Positions 1 through 8,268 of a DNA stretch of 40,190 bases are shown here, piece by piece. Made by a program: the position numbers and the translations under genes. The stretch spans positions 1 to 40,190 of the forward strand of contig DFKQ01000074.1 in assembly GCA_002373875.1 (NCBI GenBank), written 5' to 3'. The notes beneath the pieces are model-generated. The model ran no database searches, was not told the origin of the DNA, and saw only the letters and a list, made by a program, of their open reading frames with translations. This DNA comes from Lachnospiraceae bacterium UBA3641. GTDB taxonomy: Bacteria; Bacillota; Clostridia; Lachnospirales; Lachnospiraceae. Each line of letters starts with the position of its first letter. The first letter of the stretch is position 1.

Positions 1-512
1 CCGTCTTCATCCATGATCTCGCAGCACACTCCCACTTCCTTAAGGCCTGCCAGCTTACACAGATCCACCGTGGCCTCTGTATGTCCGTTCCTGACAAGGA
101 CTCCCCCATACCTTGCCGTAAGGGGAAATACATGTCCCGGATGCCTGAAATCATCAGGTCCGGCTTCCTCATTGCAGCATTGCATGATCGTATAAGAACG
201 TTCTACCGCCGATATACCTGTCGTTGTATTGATGTGATCAATAGACACGGTAAAGGCTGTGCTGTGATTATCGGTGTTCTCGGAGACCATCTGCGGGAAT
301 CCGAGACGCCTCGCCACTTCGGCACTCATCGGCGTACATATAAGGCCCTTCCCGTAGGTTGCCATGAAGTTGATATTTTCAGGTGTCGCGTATTCACCCG
401 CGCAGATAAAGTCACCCTCGTTCTCCCGGTCGGGATCGTCCGTCACAAGGATTATCCGGCCTGCGCGAAGCTCCTCGATAGCTTCTTTGATCGTATTATA
501 CTCGTAATCCAT
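1..512 (-). CDS. ribBA: RibBA, 3,4-dihydroxy-2-butanone-4-phosphate synthase part (C-terminal end beyond window)
   Basis: The visible 170 residues are the N-terminal 3,4-dihydroxy-2-butanone-4-phosphate synthase domain, which makes the four-carbon unit of riboflavin from ribulose 5-phosphate in the cytoplasm. I read the family motif DDPDRENEGDF near residue 25, the HPGHVFPL-type motif near residue 125 and NGHTEATVDL near residue 143. The start is forced: the ATG at 510-512 is preceded by an in-frame TAA six bases upstream and by a GGGAG ribosome site. The gene runs off the left edge, so the GTP cyclohydrolase II half is not seen; the bifunctional name is inferred from Gram-positive rib operons. 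It follows ribE after a 181-base spacer in which I found only open frames of about 30 codons or fewer. It is presumably controlled by the FMN riboswitch ahead of ribE. Confidence 0.93.
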   Translation of the reverse strand, partial: MDYEYNTIKEAIEELRAGRIILVTDDPDRENEGDFICAGEYATPENINFMATYGKGLICTPMSAEVARRLGFPQMVSENTDNHSTAFTVSIDHINTTTGISAVERSYTIMQCCNEEAGPDDFRHPGHVFPLTARYGGVLVRNGHTEATVDLCKLAGLKEVGVCCEIMDED

Positions 513-693
513 AGTTTACTCCCATAGTTCTGTGTTCCATTCTATTCCGCTCTACGTCGTACGATTTCCCCCGAACCGTCACAGTACCGGAAAAGATCTC
601 GAATCCATTCTCGTTCTTTTCCTCTCCCTTCCATCCGGTCAGGGAGCACTGTTCCTCTCGGTGAAAATGTACTCCGCTCCGCTCATCTAAATA

Positions 694-1350
694 TTACCCA
701 ATAAATTCTTCAAGCATCTGCATGGTAAGTCCGGTGGAAGTTCCGTTCCCGGGTGATCCTACAGTTTGTCCCAGAAGTTTCGCGACATACTTCCCTATAA
801 TGTCGGTCTCAAGATTTACAGGATCCCCGACCCGCTTCATAAGCAGTGTGGTCTCTCCTGCCGTGTGCGGTATTATCGACACCTTGAAGCAGATATCATC
901 AACGTAAGCAACCGTCAGGCTTATCCCGTCAATGGCGATAGACCCCTTCTCAACGACAAGCTTAAGGATATCATCCGGGGCCGATATGGTCACCCACACT
1001 GCATTCCCGTCTTTTTTATAATCCCGTATGGTACCGGTACCATCTATATGGCCCGATACTATGTGCCCCCCGAAACGTCCGTCCGCTGCCATGGCACGTT
1101 CAAGATTGACCTTGTCTCCGCGCCTTACAATGGACAGGGAAGTCCTCTTCAGGGTCTCGGGCATAACATCGGCACTGAAACCGTCCGATGTGATGCCGGT
1201 CACGGTAAGGCATACTCCGTTAACGGCAATACTGTCGCCTATCCTCGTGTTTTCGAGCACCTTTTCGGCGCTCAGTTTTATCTGAGCGCTGTTTCCCGTT
1301 ATTCCGATATCCTTTACTGTCCCAAGTTCCTCTATTATTCCCGTGAACAT
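694..1350 (-). CDS. ribE: Riboflavin synthase, alpha subunit
   Basis: This enzyme dismutates two molecules of 6,7-dimethyl-8-ribityllumazine to riboflavin and the ribitylaminouracil precursor. The 218-residue length is normal. It shows the family's internal duplication: MFTGIIEELG opens the first lumazine-binding barrel, with SADVMPETLKRTS near residue 60, and FGGHIVSGHIDG near residue 93 opens the second, which carries its own KVSIIPHTAGETTL motif. The start ATG has an AAGGA site nine bases upstream and lies 31 bases after the FMN-riboswitch terminator hairpin. Expression is therefore very likely repressed by FMN through transcription termination. ribBA follows on the same strand; ribD is not adjacent but lies about 7 kb upstream. 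Confidence 0.97.
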   Translation of the reverse strand: MFTGIIEELGTVKDIGITGNSAQIKLSAEKVLENTRIGDSIAVNGVCLTVTGITSDGFSADVMPETLKRTSLSIVRRGDKVNLERAMAADGRFGGHIVSGHIDGTGTIRDYKKDGNAVWVTISAPDDILKLVVEKGSIAIDGISLTVAYVDDICFKVSIIPHTAGETTLLMKRVGDPVNLETDIIGKYVAKLLGQTVGSPGNGTSTGLTMQMLEEFIG

Positions 1351-1380
1351 AATCCCGATTCCTTAATGAACTCTGCACAA

Positions 1381-1407
1381 AAAAAGCCCCCGAAGATCGG
1401 GGGCTTA
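1381..1407 (-). terminator. Intrinsic terminator of the FMN riboswitch
   Basis: On the minus strand a GC-rich hairpin (AGCCCCCGA, loop TCT/TCTT, TCGGGGGCT) is followed by a run of seven T. It lies directly between the FMN aptamer and the ribE start, the usual position of a riboswitch expression platform. Because no other terminator lies between the end of the 1592-residue Ig-like protein gene at 1623 and this hairpin, it may also end that gene's transcript. Confidence 0.9.
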
Positions 1408-1443
1408 AAATCGCAATCCGGAAACATCCTATGCTTCCTCAGT

Positions 1444-1568
1444 CTATCGACCTTTCTTCCATCCAGACTCTACTGTCGGTTCCGGAATCACACCGGATCA
1501 GCCTAAGCTCGCGGACTCATCTTACGAAATACCGCCGGTCGGGAATCACACCCTGCCCCGAAAAATCA
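1444..1568 (-). ncRNA. FMN riboswitch (RFN element) aptamer
   Basis: Read on the minus strand, the conserved blocks of the FMN aptamer occur in order: TCGGGGCAGGGTG near 1550-1565, TTCCCGACCGGCGGT near 1530-1545, CCGCGAGC near 1508-1515, a GGTGTGATTCCGGAACCGACAGT block near 1472-1496, and AGTCTGGATGGAAGAAAG near 1452-1469. Known RFN aptamers bind flavin mononucleotide and repress riboflavin genes. Here the aptamer sits between a promoter (1575-1603) and a terminator (1381-1407) ahead of ribE, so FMN binding is expected to favour termination. The exact ends are estimated to a few bases. Confidence 0.96.
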
Positions 1569-1574
1569 ATTATT

Positions 1575-1603
1575 ATACTATACTTATTATATCCGGATGT
1601 CAA
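1575..1603 (-). promoter_or_regulatory. Promoter of the riboswitch-ribE-ribBA unit
   Basis: TTGACA at 1598-1603 and TAGTAT at 1575-1580 are separated by 17 bases on the minus strand, with overlapping TATAAT-like sequence just downstream. The predicted start of transcription falls at the first bases of the FMN aptamer. The -35 box lies only 20 bases beyond the stop codon of the upstream Ig-like protein gene. Confidence 0.7.
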
Positions 1604-1622
1604 CCTTTGAGGGGATTAACAT

Positions 1623-4600
1623 CTATTTCACGATCACAGTGCAGGTAACCTTCTTATTGGAGCCGTCCTGTGCCACGCCTGTAATGGTCGCCTTACCCTT
1701 GTATAAGCCCTTAACAGCCAGAACCTGTCCGTCTCCGGTAGTGACAGAAGCACCTGCATTTTTAAATGCCTCATCTGTGGGCCCGTCATGTTCGGATATG
1801 GCTGCAAGCTGCACTATGGATGGTTTTACGGTCCATTTGATATTAATATCCTCCACATCATCGGGCAGTACTTCCACCACTGTGATCTTACCGTAGCAGT
1901 TCGACTTCTCAGTCCCAAGCATCAGCTTATTCTTGTCAATCTTCAGCTTCTTAACAGGGGTATATACCTTAAACTCTACATAATCACTGGGCTGATAACG
2001 CTTATCCGACGCATTTTCGCTCGCCATGGCAAGGATCATAACACTGCCGGGTTTTAATGCCTTGACCACACCGTTTTTGTCCACACTGGCAACGGAAGGA
2101 TCCGAACTCCACCAATCCAAGGTAGAGGACGATTTCCCGGAACCTGACAGCTCCTTTGCCACCTTGAGCTTAAAGGTCTTCCCCTTAGCCAGCCCGTTCT
2201 CAGACAGTGTATCCTTGTTGGTAAATGCGATATTTATTATCCTTGGAGCTACCGTCACCTTACAGGAAGCTGTTAGCTTATCGCCTGCCTTCGCGGTTAT
2301 CACGGCAGTTCCTGTTTTAACTCCGGTTACGCAGCCCTTCTCATCAACCCTGGCGATTGAGCTGTCGCTGCTTTCCCATGTGACGCTGTCAATTCCATCG
2401 GGATTAGCAGGGGTAAGGCTTACGCTGAGTGAATCATCGGAATTACCCTCATCAATTGACAGCTTCTTTTTATTCAGTTTAACTTCCTTAAGCGGGTTGG
2501 AATCCACAATACTTACCTTACAGGTCAGGGTCTTATTATACTTATAGGCACTGATCTCAGCCTTCACCGGAATGTTCTTAACATTTCCGGTTCCCTCTGC
2601 CGCTGTTATGACCACCGATGCCGGATCGCCATCAACCTGAGTCAGCTTTAAGTACCTCTCATCCGCAGAAAATGTAATGATCGGCCTCTCGCCCGGCTTG
2701 ACACCGGTGGCACTGTTCTTACTCATATTGGGCAGCACTCCGGTGGCATAGGCGCTTAATGTAAAGCCCTTGGCATTTTCGCTTCTGCTGACTACTCCCT
2801 TAGTTGCGCTTAAGCCTGCCTTCTTCACGGGATCATATACCGTGATATCAGTTGTTTTTATGATCCCGTTATTGGCTTTACTTACGGCATATACCTTGAC
2901 TCTGCCTTCATTCCTGCCTGTAAGCACGCCCTTATCGGAGATGGCGGCAATAAAATCATTATCAACCTGCCAATATATACCCGTATTCTGGGGCTTAGAG
3001 GTCCCCCAGTCTACTGTCATGGCAAGCTTCTTTCCTATTGCAAGATCCGTCGCACCCTTCTTACCCAAGATCGTGAAATCACCAACGGGATTTCCTACCT
3101 TAAACGAGCAGACCGCCTTCTTTTTGCTGCCATCAGTTGTCATGGCTGTCACTTTGACGTCACCTGCATTCTTTCCGGTAACGTATGCCATCAATGAGTC
3201 CGGCGAAGTGATAACCGTAACGTTATCATTATCAGCTGTCCATTTAAGCTTTTGATCAGCCGTCATGGGAAGTACGGTTGCAGTCAGGGTTATGGACTCA
3301 CCCTTGCCTATATTATAGCTCTTATAGTTGAGAGCAACTGACGATACCGGCTCCTTAACAAAGGGTGCCGCCTGAGTGATATTTATGATGATATTGTAAT
3401 CCTTATAGTTGTCCAGGCTGACAGGTATGGTTATGCTGCCCTTTCCTCCCGTATTCGAATCCTCCAGTGTGTATTTAAGCTGATTACTATACTTATTGAT
3501 TGAGGGCACTACACTGTAGTTAAGACCTTCTGTCTCAAGGTTGCCGTAGGTTAATCCTGTTTTATCCTCAGGAAGGAAGATACCAAGATCAATAGTTCTC
3601 TCTTCCGCCGCCTCATTAATGTTATGATAGATATTAAGCTCCGTCTGTCTGTCATACTCTGCCTTGCTGATCGTTACCTTTAAACATTTTGCACCGGTAA
3701 TATCCTTACCGTCTTTATCCACGCATTTATACCAGACATAGTATTCCGCCACCTTACCTGCCTTTGGGATTTTATAATCATACCTGTTATCAGATGGCCC
3801 CTCATCTTCTTTATCTCCTAATGCATATACCATCCGGTTCCCTTCACCTTCGATCGCTCCTGCAATTACAAGCTCCTTTTCCGTACCATCGTAAGTAAGT
3901 TCAAGTGCCTTGGGTTCGGTTACCGCAGGGGGATCCGTAACGGTTATCTCAACAGGTGCGGAGTAATACTTTTTACCATCATCATCCTCAACATACACTC
4001 TTACATGGAAGGTACCGGCCTTGGTGAAGCTTACCATTCCGTCATCTTCAAGCTTGATCCCCTTCTTCTCAAGCTCCACCGATTTCCATTTATAAAATAC
4101 CTCATTATCACTACTGTCAAGAACTTCCACCGCAAGCTTACCCTCGCCCTCTATACTTTCGGCTTCGGCGCCCGTCTGACCCTTGTAGCTGCCTTCGATC
4201 TTAAATCTATACAGGGAATCCGGGTCCGAACCATCTTCTGTTGCCGTTATCTCCACAGGGTCTGAGTACAGCTTCTGACCGCCCATGTATTCCTTAAATA
4301 CCCTGACCTTGTATGTACCGGGTCTGGTGAAAGTTACATCACCGTCTTCGTTGAGTATGATACCGCTATTATCAAGTGCTTCCCATTTGTAGGTATAGTC
4401 GTCTATCTCTTTACCGGTGAAGTCACGAAGCTTTACTGACAGCTTACCATTTGCATCTATAGCATCCGCCTCGGCTCCCACCTTACCATTGTAGCTTCCG
4501 GTGATCTCGAAATAATCCGTGATCCCAACAACAATCTTAAGGGCGGCGGTGGATTTAAGGCTCTCATTCGTTGCATAGACATTTTGATAATCGAAAGAGT

Positions 4601-6401
4601 TATATCCTGCCGTTTTCTCATCTATCCGGTATACCAGATAACAGGTACCGGGTCTGACTGCTATAAACCTTTTCTGTCCCTTGACCATCCCGGAGATAAC
4701 TGGTGGCAAATCTTCATCTTCATCAAGTTCTTCTCCATGTTCATCAGCTAAATACCAGCTTCCATATGCCTTGGAGAACTTGCAGTAAGGCACACCGTCC
4801 CTGTCATATCCGTTAAGTTCAAGACTGTCCGGTACAATAAAGTCACCAACCTTCATATTGGCGGTATAATATTGCAGGTTATTATAATCTACCGTGCCAT
4901 TCTCCACAAAGGAATAATTGGGCTTCATCAGCTTGATTCTTTCCAGGGGATACAGTGGCATGGCTCCGTTCACCTTAAAACCCTTGGCATCTAACACTGC
5001 CGCAAAGCTTGCTCCCGTCCCGGACATGGGAACATGTGTGGTGATAAGCTCGATCGCCTTATTTATATCTTCAATCGCAAATGCCTGTGACCAAGTGATA
5101 TCCTCCTTGTCATAGCCATCCTTTATCTTACCTTCCACCAGTGCTCTTTGTTTAAGATCTGCTCTGGCATCAGATCCGAAAGTAATCGTGGCATCTTTTA
5201 TTTCAGCGTCTACATTATACCTGTAATTAATTTTTACCTGATATGTAAGCGCAACCGGACAGTTGTATGCAGTATATTCATCAACATCCGTAACATAATC
5301 CTGGATCATCATAACGGAGTGGGCGGGAACTTTAACACTCACAGATCGGGTATTGCTGTAAGTCTGGGTTTTTGCTTCTGATTTTGACCAGCCATCCTGC
5401 ACAGCCTGTGTCGCTTTAAAACCAACATTTACATGACCCTTCATGAATCCGAAATCATGCTCCACGCCTAGCTCGATCGACTCTTCATACGAATAGTTGC
5501 TTGAATGGTTCACTGTACTTGTTAAGCTTATTGATCCTCCCTCTGTTTCAGCAAATGTCGCATTATAGTCGTCAACTCCTTTGTTGGTAAGTTGTGAAGC
5601 CCTCACACCTCCTGAAGGTTTATTTTCTTCGCCTTTTGTTGTTGTGATATAGTTGTTACTTACAGATGCATCCGGCAGAAGTGGGGTAAGCTTAAAGTTC
5701 GAATACTCTATTTTAATATACGGCATAGCATATGCATCTATTTTTACCGTTTGATCCGCTTTTTTGCCATCTTTATCAGATTTGCATCCCAAAACATTAT
5801 TACCGCTTAGGGAGTTTCTTATTTCCTTTATTGCCTTCTCCTTGGCCTCTTTTCCCTCCCTATCGCCGAAAAAGAACCTATTATCCGGAATGATTCCTAT
5901 AGCCGTCATCGACCACAACTCTGCAAGGGAGTAGCCGTCAAGATACTTATTTCTTGTATTGATCAGATCTTCATAGAAGAACTTAGGACTTTGTATATTA
6001 TTTGAACTGACATTATAGTAGCATATACCGTTAACATCGTAATGATCCTTGATGGGATTGGGCTCCGTGCCACTCTGCGTATCGCCATCTGCTGTTATAC
6101 CCGCATCGGTATCTGCTAATATATCTGCCTCATCGAACGAAGCTATATCTTCATTTATATGGGCATCACCATCAGCTGTACCTATGCCGTCTTCTGCACT
6201 TACGTTAGCATCAGGAGCGGCGGAAAGATCCGCAGTTTCTTCATCAGGGCTTTCTGCGTCCGTTAAGAGGATATCCTCCCCGTTTTCATCAATCAGGATA
6301 AGTTCATCCGCCGCAAATGCAGGCAGTGCCTCTCCTACTGACGTAAACGCCAGAATCATTGCCAGCATTATGCCAATAAATCTTCCTGTCTTTTTTCTCA
6401 T
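1623..6401 (-). CDS. Secreted protein with aerolysin-like pore-forming region and tandem Ig-like domains
   Basis: The 1592-residue product begins with a signal peptide (residues 1-31, cleavage after AFA), then an acidic linker to about 118. Residues about 230-480 resemble aerolysin/ETX-MTX2 beta-pore-forming toxins: a Ser/Thr-rich alternating stretch (285-350) leads into VSVKVPAHS (354-362), then DYVTDVDEYTAYNC and ALTYQVKI, and later an ITTHVPMSGTGAS segment, in the same order as aerolysin. Two homologous repeats follow (about 630-720 and 731-822, each with GSYxGxxGAEA). Further Ig-like or MBG-like modules cover about 835-1012, and bacterial Ig-like (Big_2) repeats run to the C-terminus (about 1016-1592; WESSDSSIARVD, WWSSDPSVASVD). 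No LPXTG sorting motif or C-terminal membrane anchor is seen. The ribosome site AAGGAGG is seven bases before the ATG. The Ig-like assignment is secure; the toxin-like one is from motif order only. It neighbours a protease lipoprotein gene. Confidence 0.85.
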   Translation of the reverse strand: MRKKTGRFIGIMLAMILAFTSVGEALPAFAADELILIDENGEDILLTDAESPDEETADLSAAPDANVSAEDGIGTADGDAHINEDIASFDEADILADTDAGITADGDTQSGTEPNPIKDHYDVNGICYYNVSSNNIQSPKFFYEDLINTRNKYLDGYSLAELWSMTAIGIIPDNRFFFGDREGKEAKEKAIKEIRNSLSGNNVLGCKSDKDGKKADQTVKIDAYAMPYIKIEYSNFKLTPLLPDASVSNNYITTTKGEENKPSGGVRASQLTNKGVDDYNATFAETEGGSISLTSTVNHSSNYSYEESIELGVEHDFGFMKGHVNVGFKATQAVQDGWSKSEAKTQTYSNTRSVSVKVPAHSVMMIQDYVTDVDEYTAYNCPVALTYQVKINYRYNVDAEIKDATITFGSDARADLKQRALVEGKIKDGYDKEDITWSQAFAIEDINKAIELITTHVPMSGTGASFAAVLDAKGFKVNGAMPLYPLERIKLMKPNYSFVENGTVDYNNLQYYTANMKVGDFIVPDSLELNGYDRDGVPYCKFSKAYGSWYLADEHGEELDEDEDLPPVISGMVKGQKRFIAVRPGTCYLVYRIDEKTAGYNSFDYQNVYATNESLKSTAALKIVVGITDYFEITGSYNGKVGAEADAIDANGKLSVKLRDFTGKEIDDYTYKWEALDNSGIILNEDGDVTFTRPGTYKVRVFKEYMGGQKLYSDPVEITATEDGSDPDSLYRFKIEGSYKGQTGAEAESIEGEGKLAVEVLDSSDNEVFYKWKSVELEKKGIKLEDDGMVSFTKAGTFHVRVYVEDDDGKKYYSAPVEITVTDPPAVTEPKALELTYDGTEKELVIAGAIEGEGNRMVYALGDKEDEGPSDNRYDYKIPKAGKVAEYYVWYKCVDKDGKDITGAKCLKVTISKAEYDRQTELNIYHNINEAAEERTIDLGIFLPEDKTGLTYGNLETEGLNYSVVPSINKYSNQLKYTLEDSNTGGKGSITIPVSLDNYKDYNIIINITQAAPFVKEPVSSVALNYKSYNIGKGESITLTATVLPMTADQKLKWTADNDNVTVITSPDSLMAYVTGKNAGDVKVTAMTTDGSKKKAVCSFKVGNPVGDFTILGKKGATDLAIGKKLAMTVDWGTSKPQNTGIYWQVDNDFIAAISDKGVLTGRNEGRVKVYAVSKANNGIIKTTDITVYDPVKKAGLSATKGVVSRSENAKGFTLSAYATGVLPNMSKNSATGVKPGERPIITFSADERYLKLTQVDGDPASVVITAAEGTGNVKNIPVKAEISAYKYNKTLTCKVSIVDSNPLKEVKLNKKKLSIDEGNSDDSLSVSLTPANPDGIDSVTWESSDSSIARVDEKGCVTGVKTGTAVITAKAGDKLTASCKVTVAPRIINIAFTNKDTLSENGLAKGKTFKLKVAKELSGSGKSSSTLDWWSSDPSVASVDKNGVVKALKPGSVMILAMASENASDKRYQPSDYVEFKVYTPVKKLKIDKNKLMLGTEKSNCYGKITVVEVLPDDVEDINIKWTVKPSIVQLAAISEHDGPTDEAFKNAGASVTTGDGQVLAVKGLYKGKATITGVAQDGSNKKVTCTVIVK

Positions 6402-6461
6402 GCCGTTTCCTCCTTATATAATGTGTTTTGCCCCTCATATTATTTATTATCAACGAGATAT

Positions 6462-6491
6462 AGTATATCACAGTTTTGTCACATGGTGCAA
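6462..6491 (-). promoter_or_regulatory. Probable promoter of the Ig-like/aerolysin-like protein gene
   Basis: On the minus strand TTGCAC (6486-6491) and TATACT (6462-6467) are 18 bases apart, about 60 bases upstream of the gene's AAGGAGG site. The match is fair rather than perfect. The 191-base gap to the protease gene has no clear terminator, so read-through from the protease gene is also possible. Confidence 0.45.
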
Positions 6492-6592
6492 GACATGTAA
6501 TGCATTTGGACAATTTCTTTGTTGCTTTTAGCCTGACGGGGATTTGTTTGGGAGTATTTTTTAGAGTGTTGCTTTTAAGTTAAAACTTTGCT

Positions 6593-8170
6593 TCAACGGA
6601 TACGAGGTGCCGGTTTAAGTCCGGTCAGGACAGCTATGGCGGTATAGGTTTCTTTCATATACCCTTCTATATTAAGAGTATAATCGATATTACCGTCATC
6701 ATATCCTTTATCCACAACCACGGGAGATGTTCTAAACAACTGCATAGTGTTTGGACGCAAGGCTCTTGATGAGATCTCGTTTCCCCGCACCTCTTTAGGC
6801 ATGTTGTAGTAATGCGCGTCATTATCGGAATCTGCTATAAACAAGGCTTTCACGCTGTCTATCGCCTGATCTTCACCGGTGTCGATAACATATCCGGATA
6901 CCGTGATGGCATGCGCACCGTTTCCTATCATTATGAGGCTGCGGACATTGTCAAAATCAATATCTTCCGGTTCCCTAAGAAGAGAATAAGAGATGTATCC
7001 ATCGTCTTCTATCAGGCTGTATGATCCGTCGTCCAATGGATAGATATCACCTTTGAGTACGTTAAAGACATCATATTCTTTACCGTCTGAGCTAGTATAT
7101 GTATCTTCATCTTTTTTATCCACGATTGTGATCAGACCTTTATCATCATAAACATAAAATGCTGATTTTATGATTTTATCGGGTTCGTCGATTGGCTCGT
7201 ATCGTCCCTCAACGTATCCGTTGTAATTAGGATCATAATATACTCTGATATCACTGTTTTCTTTCAGCGGGTATTCGTTTTGACAAAAGTCAACGGCAAG
7301 ACCGACCGCTCCACCGTCTTTTATTGCTTTGATCAGTTCGATGCCGGTCTCGATATTGTTACTATCCGAGAATGATACTTCTTTTGTGTAATCACTCGCA
7401 ACGTATTCGGGGAGATTGCCGGGGTCCATATCCGGAAAATGATCCGCATACCCGCCATTCATGAACCAGTCAATGCCGTCATAAGCATCGGCGAATGTCC
7501 CGTTGGTGAAGTTGGAACAAAAATAATCAAACAGATCATCAACATTATTAAGAGAAAGATCAGGATTCTTCCGCATTGCAAGCGAAGCCCATCCGGCGTT
7601 CCAGAGCATATCCGAAGCCGATGCTGCCCAGCACATCCCGTGATCGCCCCAGTCATCGTAATCACTCTGTCTGAAATCATCATCCGTAAATACCCATTCG
7701 CCCAGTGAACCATACATATAAATTGAAAACTTCTCGGCATCAATAAGATCATCGCTTTCAAGAACAGCCGGCGTTTCCGATAAGAATGCGCTGATCATTG
7801 TATTGATCTGATCATCGGTAAATTCTTCCGCAAGAGACGATACACACATTTCATAGGAGTGACCGTTGTCTGAAAAGTTGATGACACAGATCTTTCCGCT
7901 TTGAGAATCGCTGTAATTTACAGTGTATTCGTGTGAGAAAGTATCCACAGCCTTTCCCTCATCAAAAGTGATCTTCATATGATTTGTGACCGCATCTTCC
8001 TTCGCACTTTCCTTAGTGTCATCATTTGCCTGAACTTCATCTGATTTTTTTTCTTCAGAAAAAGCCTGTCCGGCGGTCGTATTTGGCGCTTCGGAGCTCT
8101 TAGCGCAGGAAGTCAGCAACAATGCGAACATACCGGATACTATAAGAATCAAAACCAACTTTTTTTTCAT
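6593..8170 (-). CDS. IdeS/Mac-like (C66-type) cysteine protease, lipoprotein
   Basis: The 525-residue product has a lipoprotein signal peptide with the lipobox LLTSC (lipidated Cys22), then a Glu/Lys/Thr-rich linker to about 65. The catalytic pattern resembles streptococcal IdeS, an IgG-cleaving papain-fold protease: CWAASASDML with the presumed nucleophile Cys180, GAHAITVSGY with His420, and IADSDND with Asp447/Asp449, matching the IdeS order C, H, DSDxN. It is longer than IdeS (about 310 residues mature), with an added N-terminal region and a long insertion between Cys and His. The start was set at the ATG at 8168-8170, nine bases after GGAG; the TTG five codons earlier overlaps that ribosome site. 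The substrate is unknown; IgG cleavage should not be assumed. A papain-like C39-type fold is the alternative assignment. Confidence 0.78.
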   Translation of the reverse strand: MKKKLVLILIVSGMFALLLTSCAKSSEAPNTTAGQAFSEEKKSDEVQANDDTKESAKEDAVTNHMKITFDEGKAVDTFSHEYTVNYSDSQSGKICVINFSDNGHSYEMCVSSLAEEFTDDQINTMISAFLSETPAVLESDDLIDAEKFSIYMYGSLGEWVFTDDDFRQSDYDDWGDHGMCWAASASDMLWNAGWASLAMRKNPDLSLNNVDDLFDYFCSNFTNGTFADAYDGIDWFMNGGYADHFPDMDPGNLPEYVASDYTKEVSFSDSNNIETGIELIKAIKDGGAVGLAVDFCQNEYPLKENSDIRVYYDPNYNGYVEGRYEPIDEPDKIIKSAFYVYDDKGLITIVDKKDEDTYTSSDGKEYDVFNVLKGDIYPLDDGSYSLIEDDGYISYSLLREPEDIDFDNVRSLIMIGNGAHAITVSGYVIDTGEDQAIDSVKALFIADSDNDAHYYNMPKEVRGNEISSRALRPNTMQLFRTSPVVVDKGYDDGNIDYTLNIEGYMKETYTAIAVLTGLKPAPRIR

Positions 8171-8268
8171 AATATGTTTCTCCAACTAAAATACATTTCT
8201 CACCATAATTATCCATCCGCTACGGTTCCGTTTAATTATGTTTGCGATTTCAAATTGATTAATAGAAT

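Noticed and set aside
513..693. Small gene between ribE and ribBA (a 30-codon minus-strand frame beginning MEGREKEREW)
   Set aside because: It has no convincing ribosome site, is very short and charged, and does not resemble a known protein.
766..1506. Plus-strand open frame of 246 codons across ribE and the FMN riboswitch
   Set aside because: It lies antisense to ribE and to a well-defined RNA element; no motif or ribosome site supports it.
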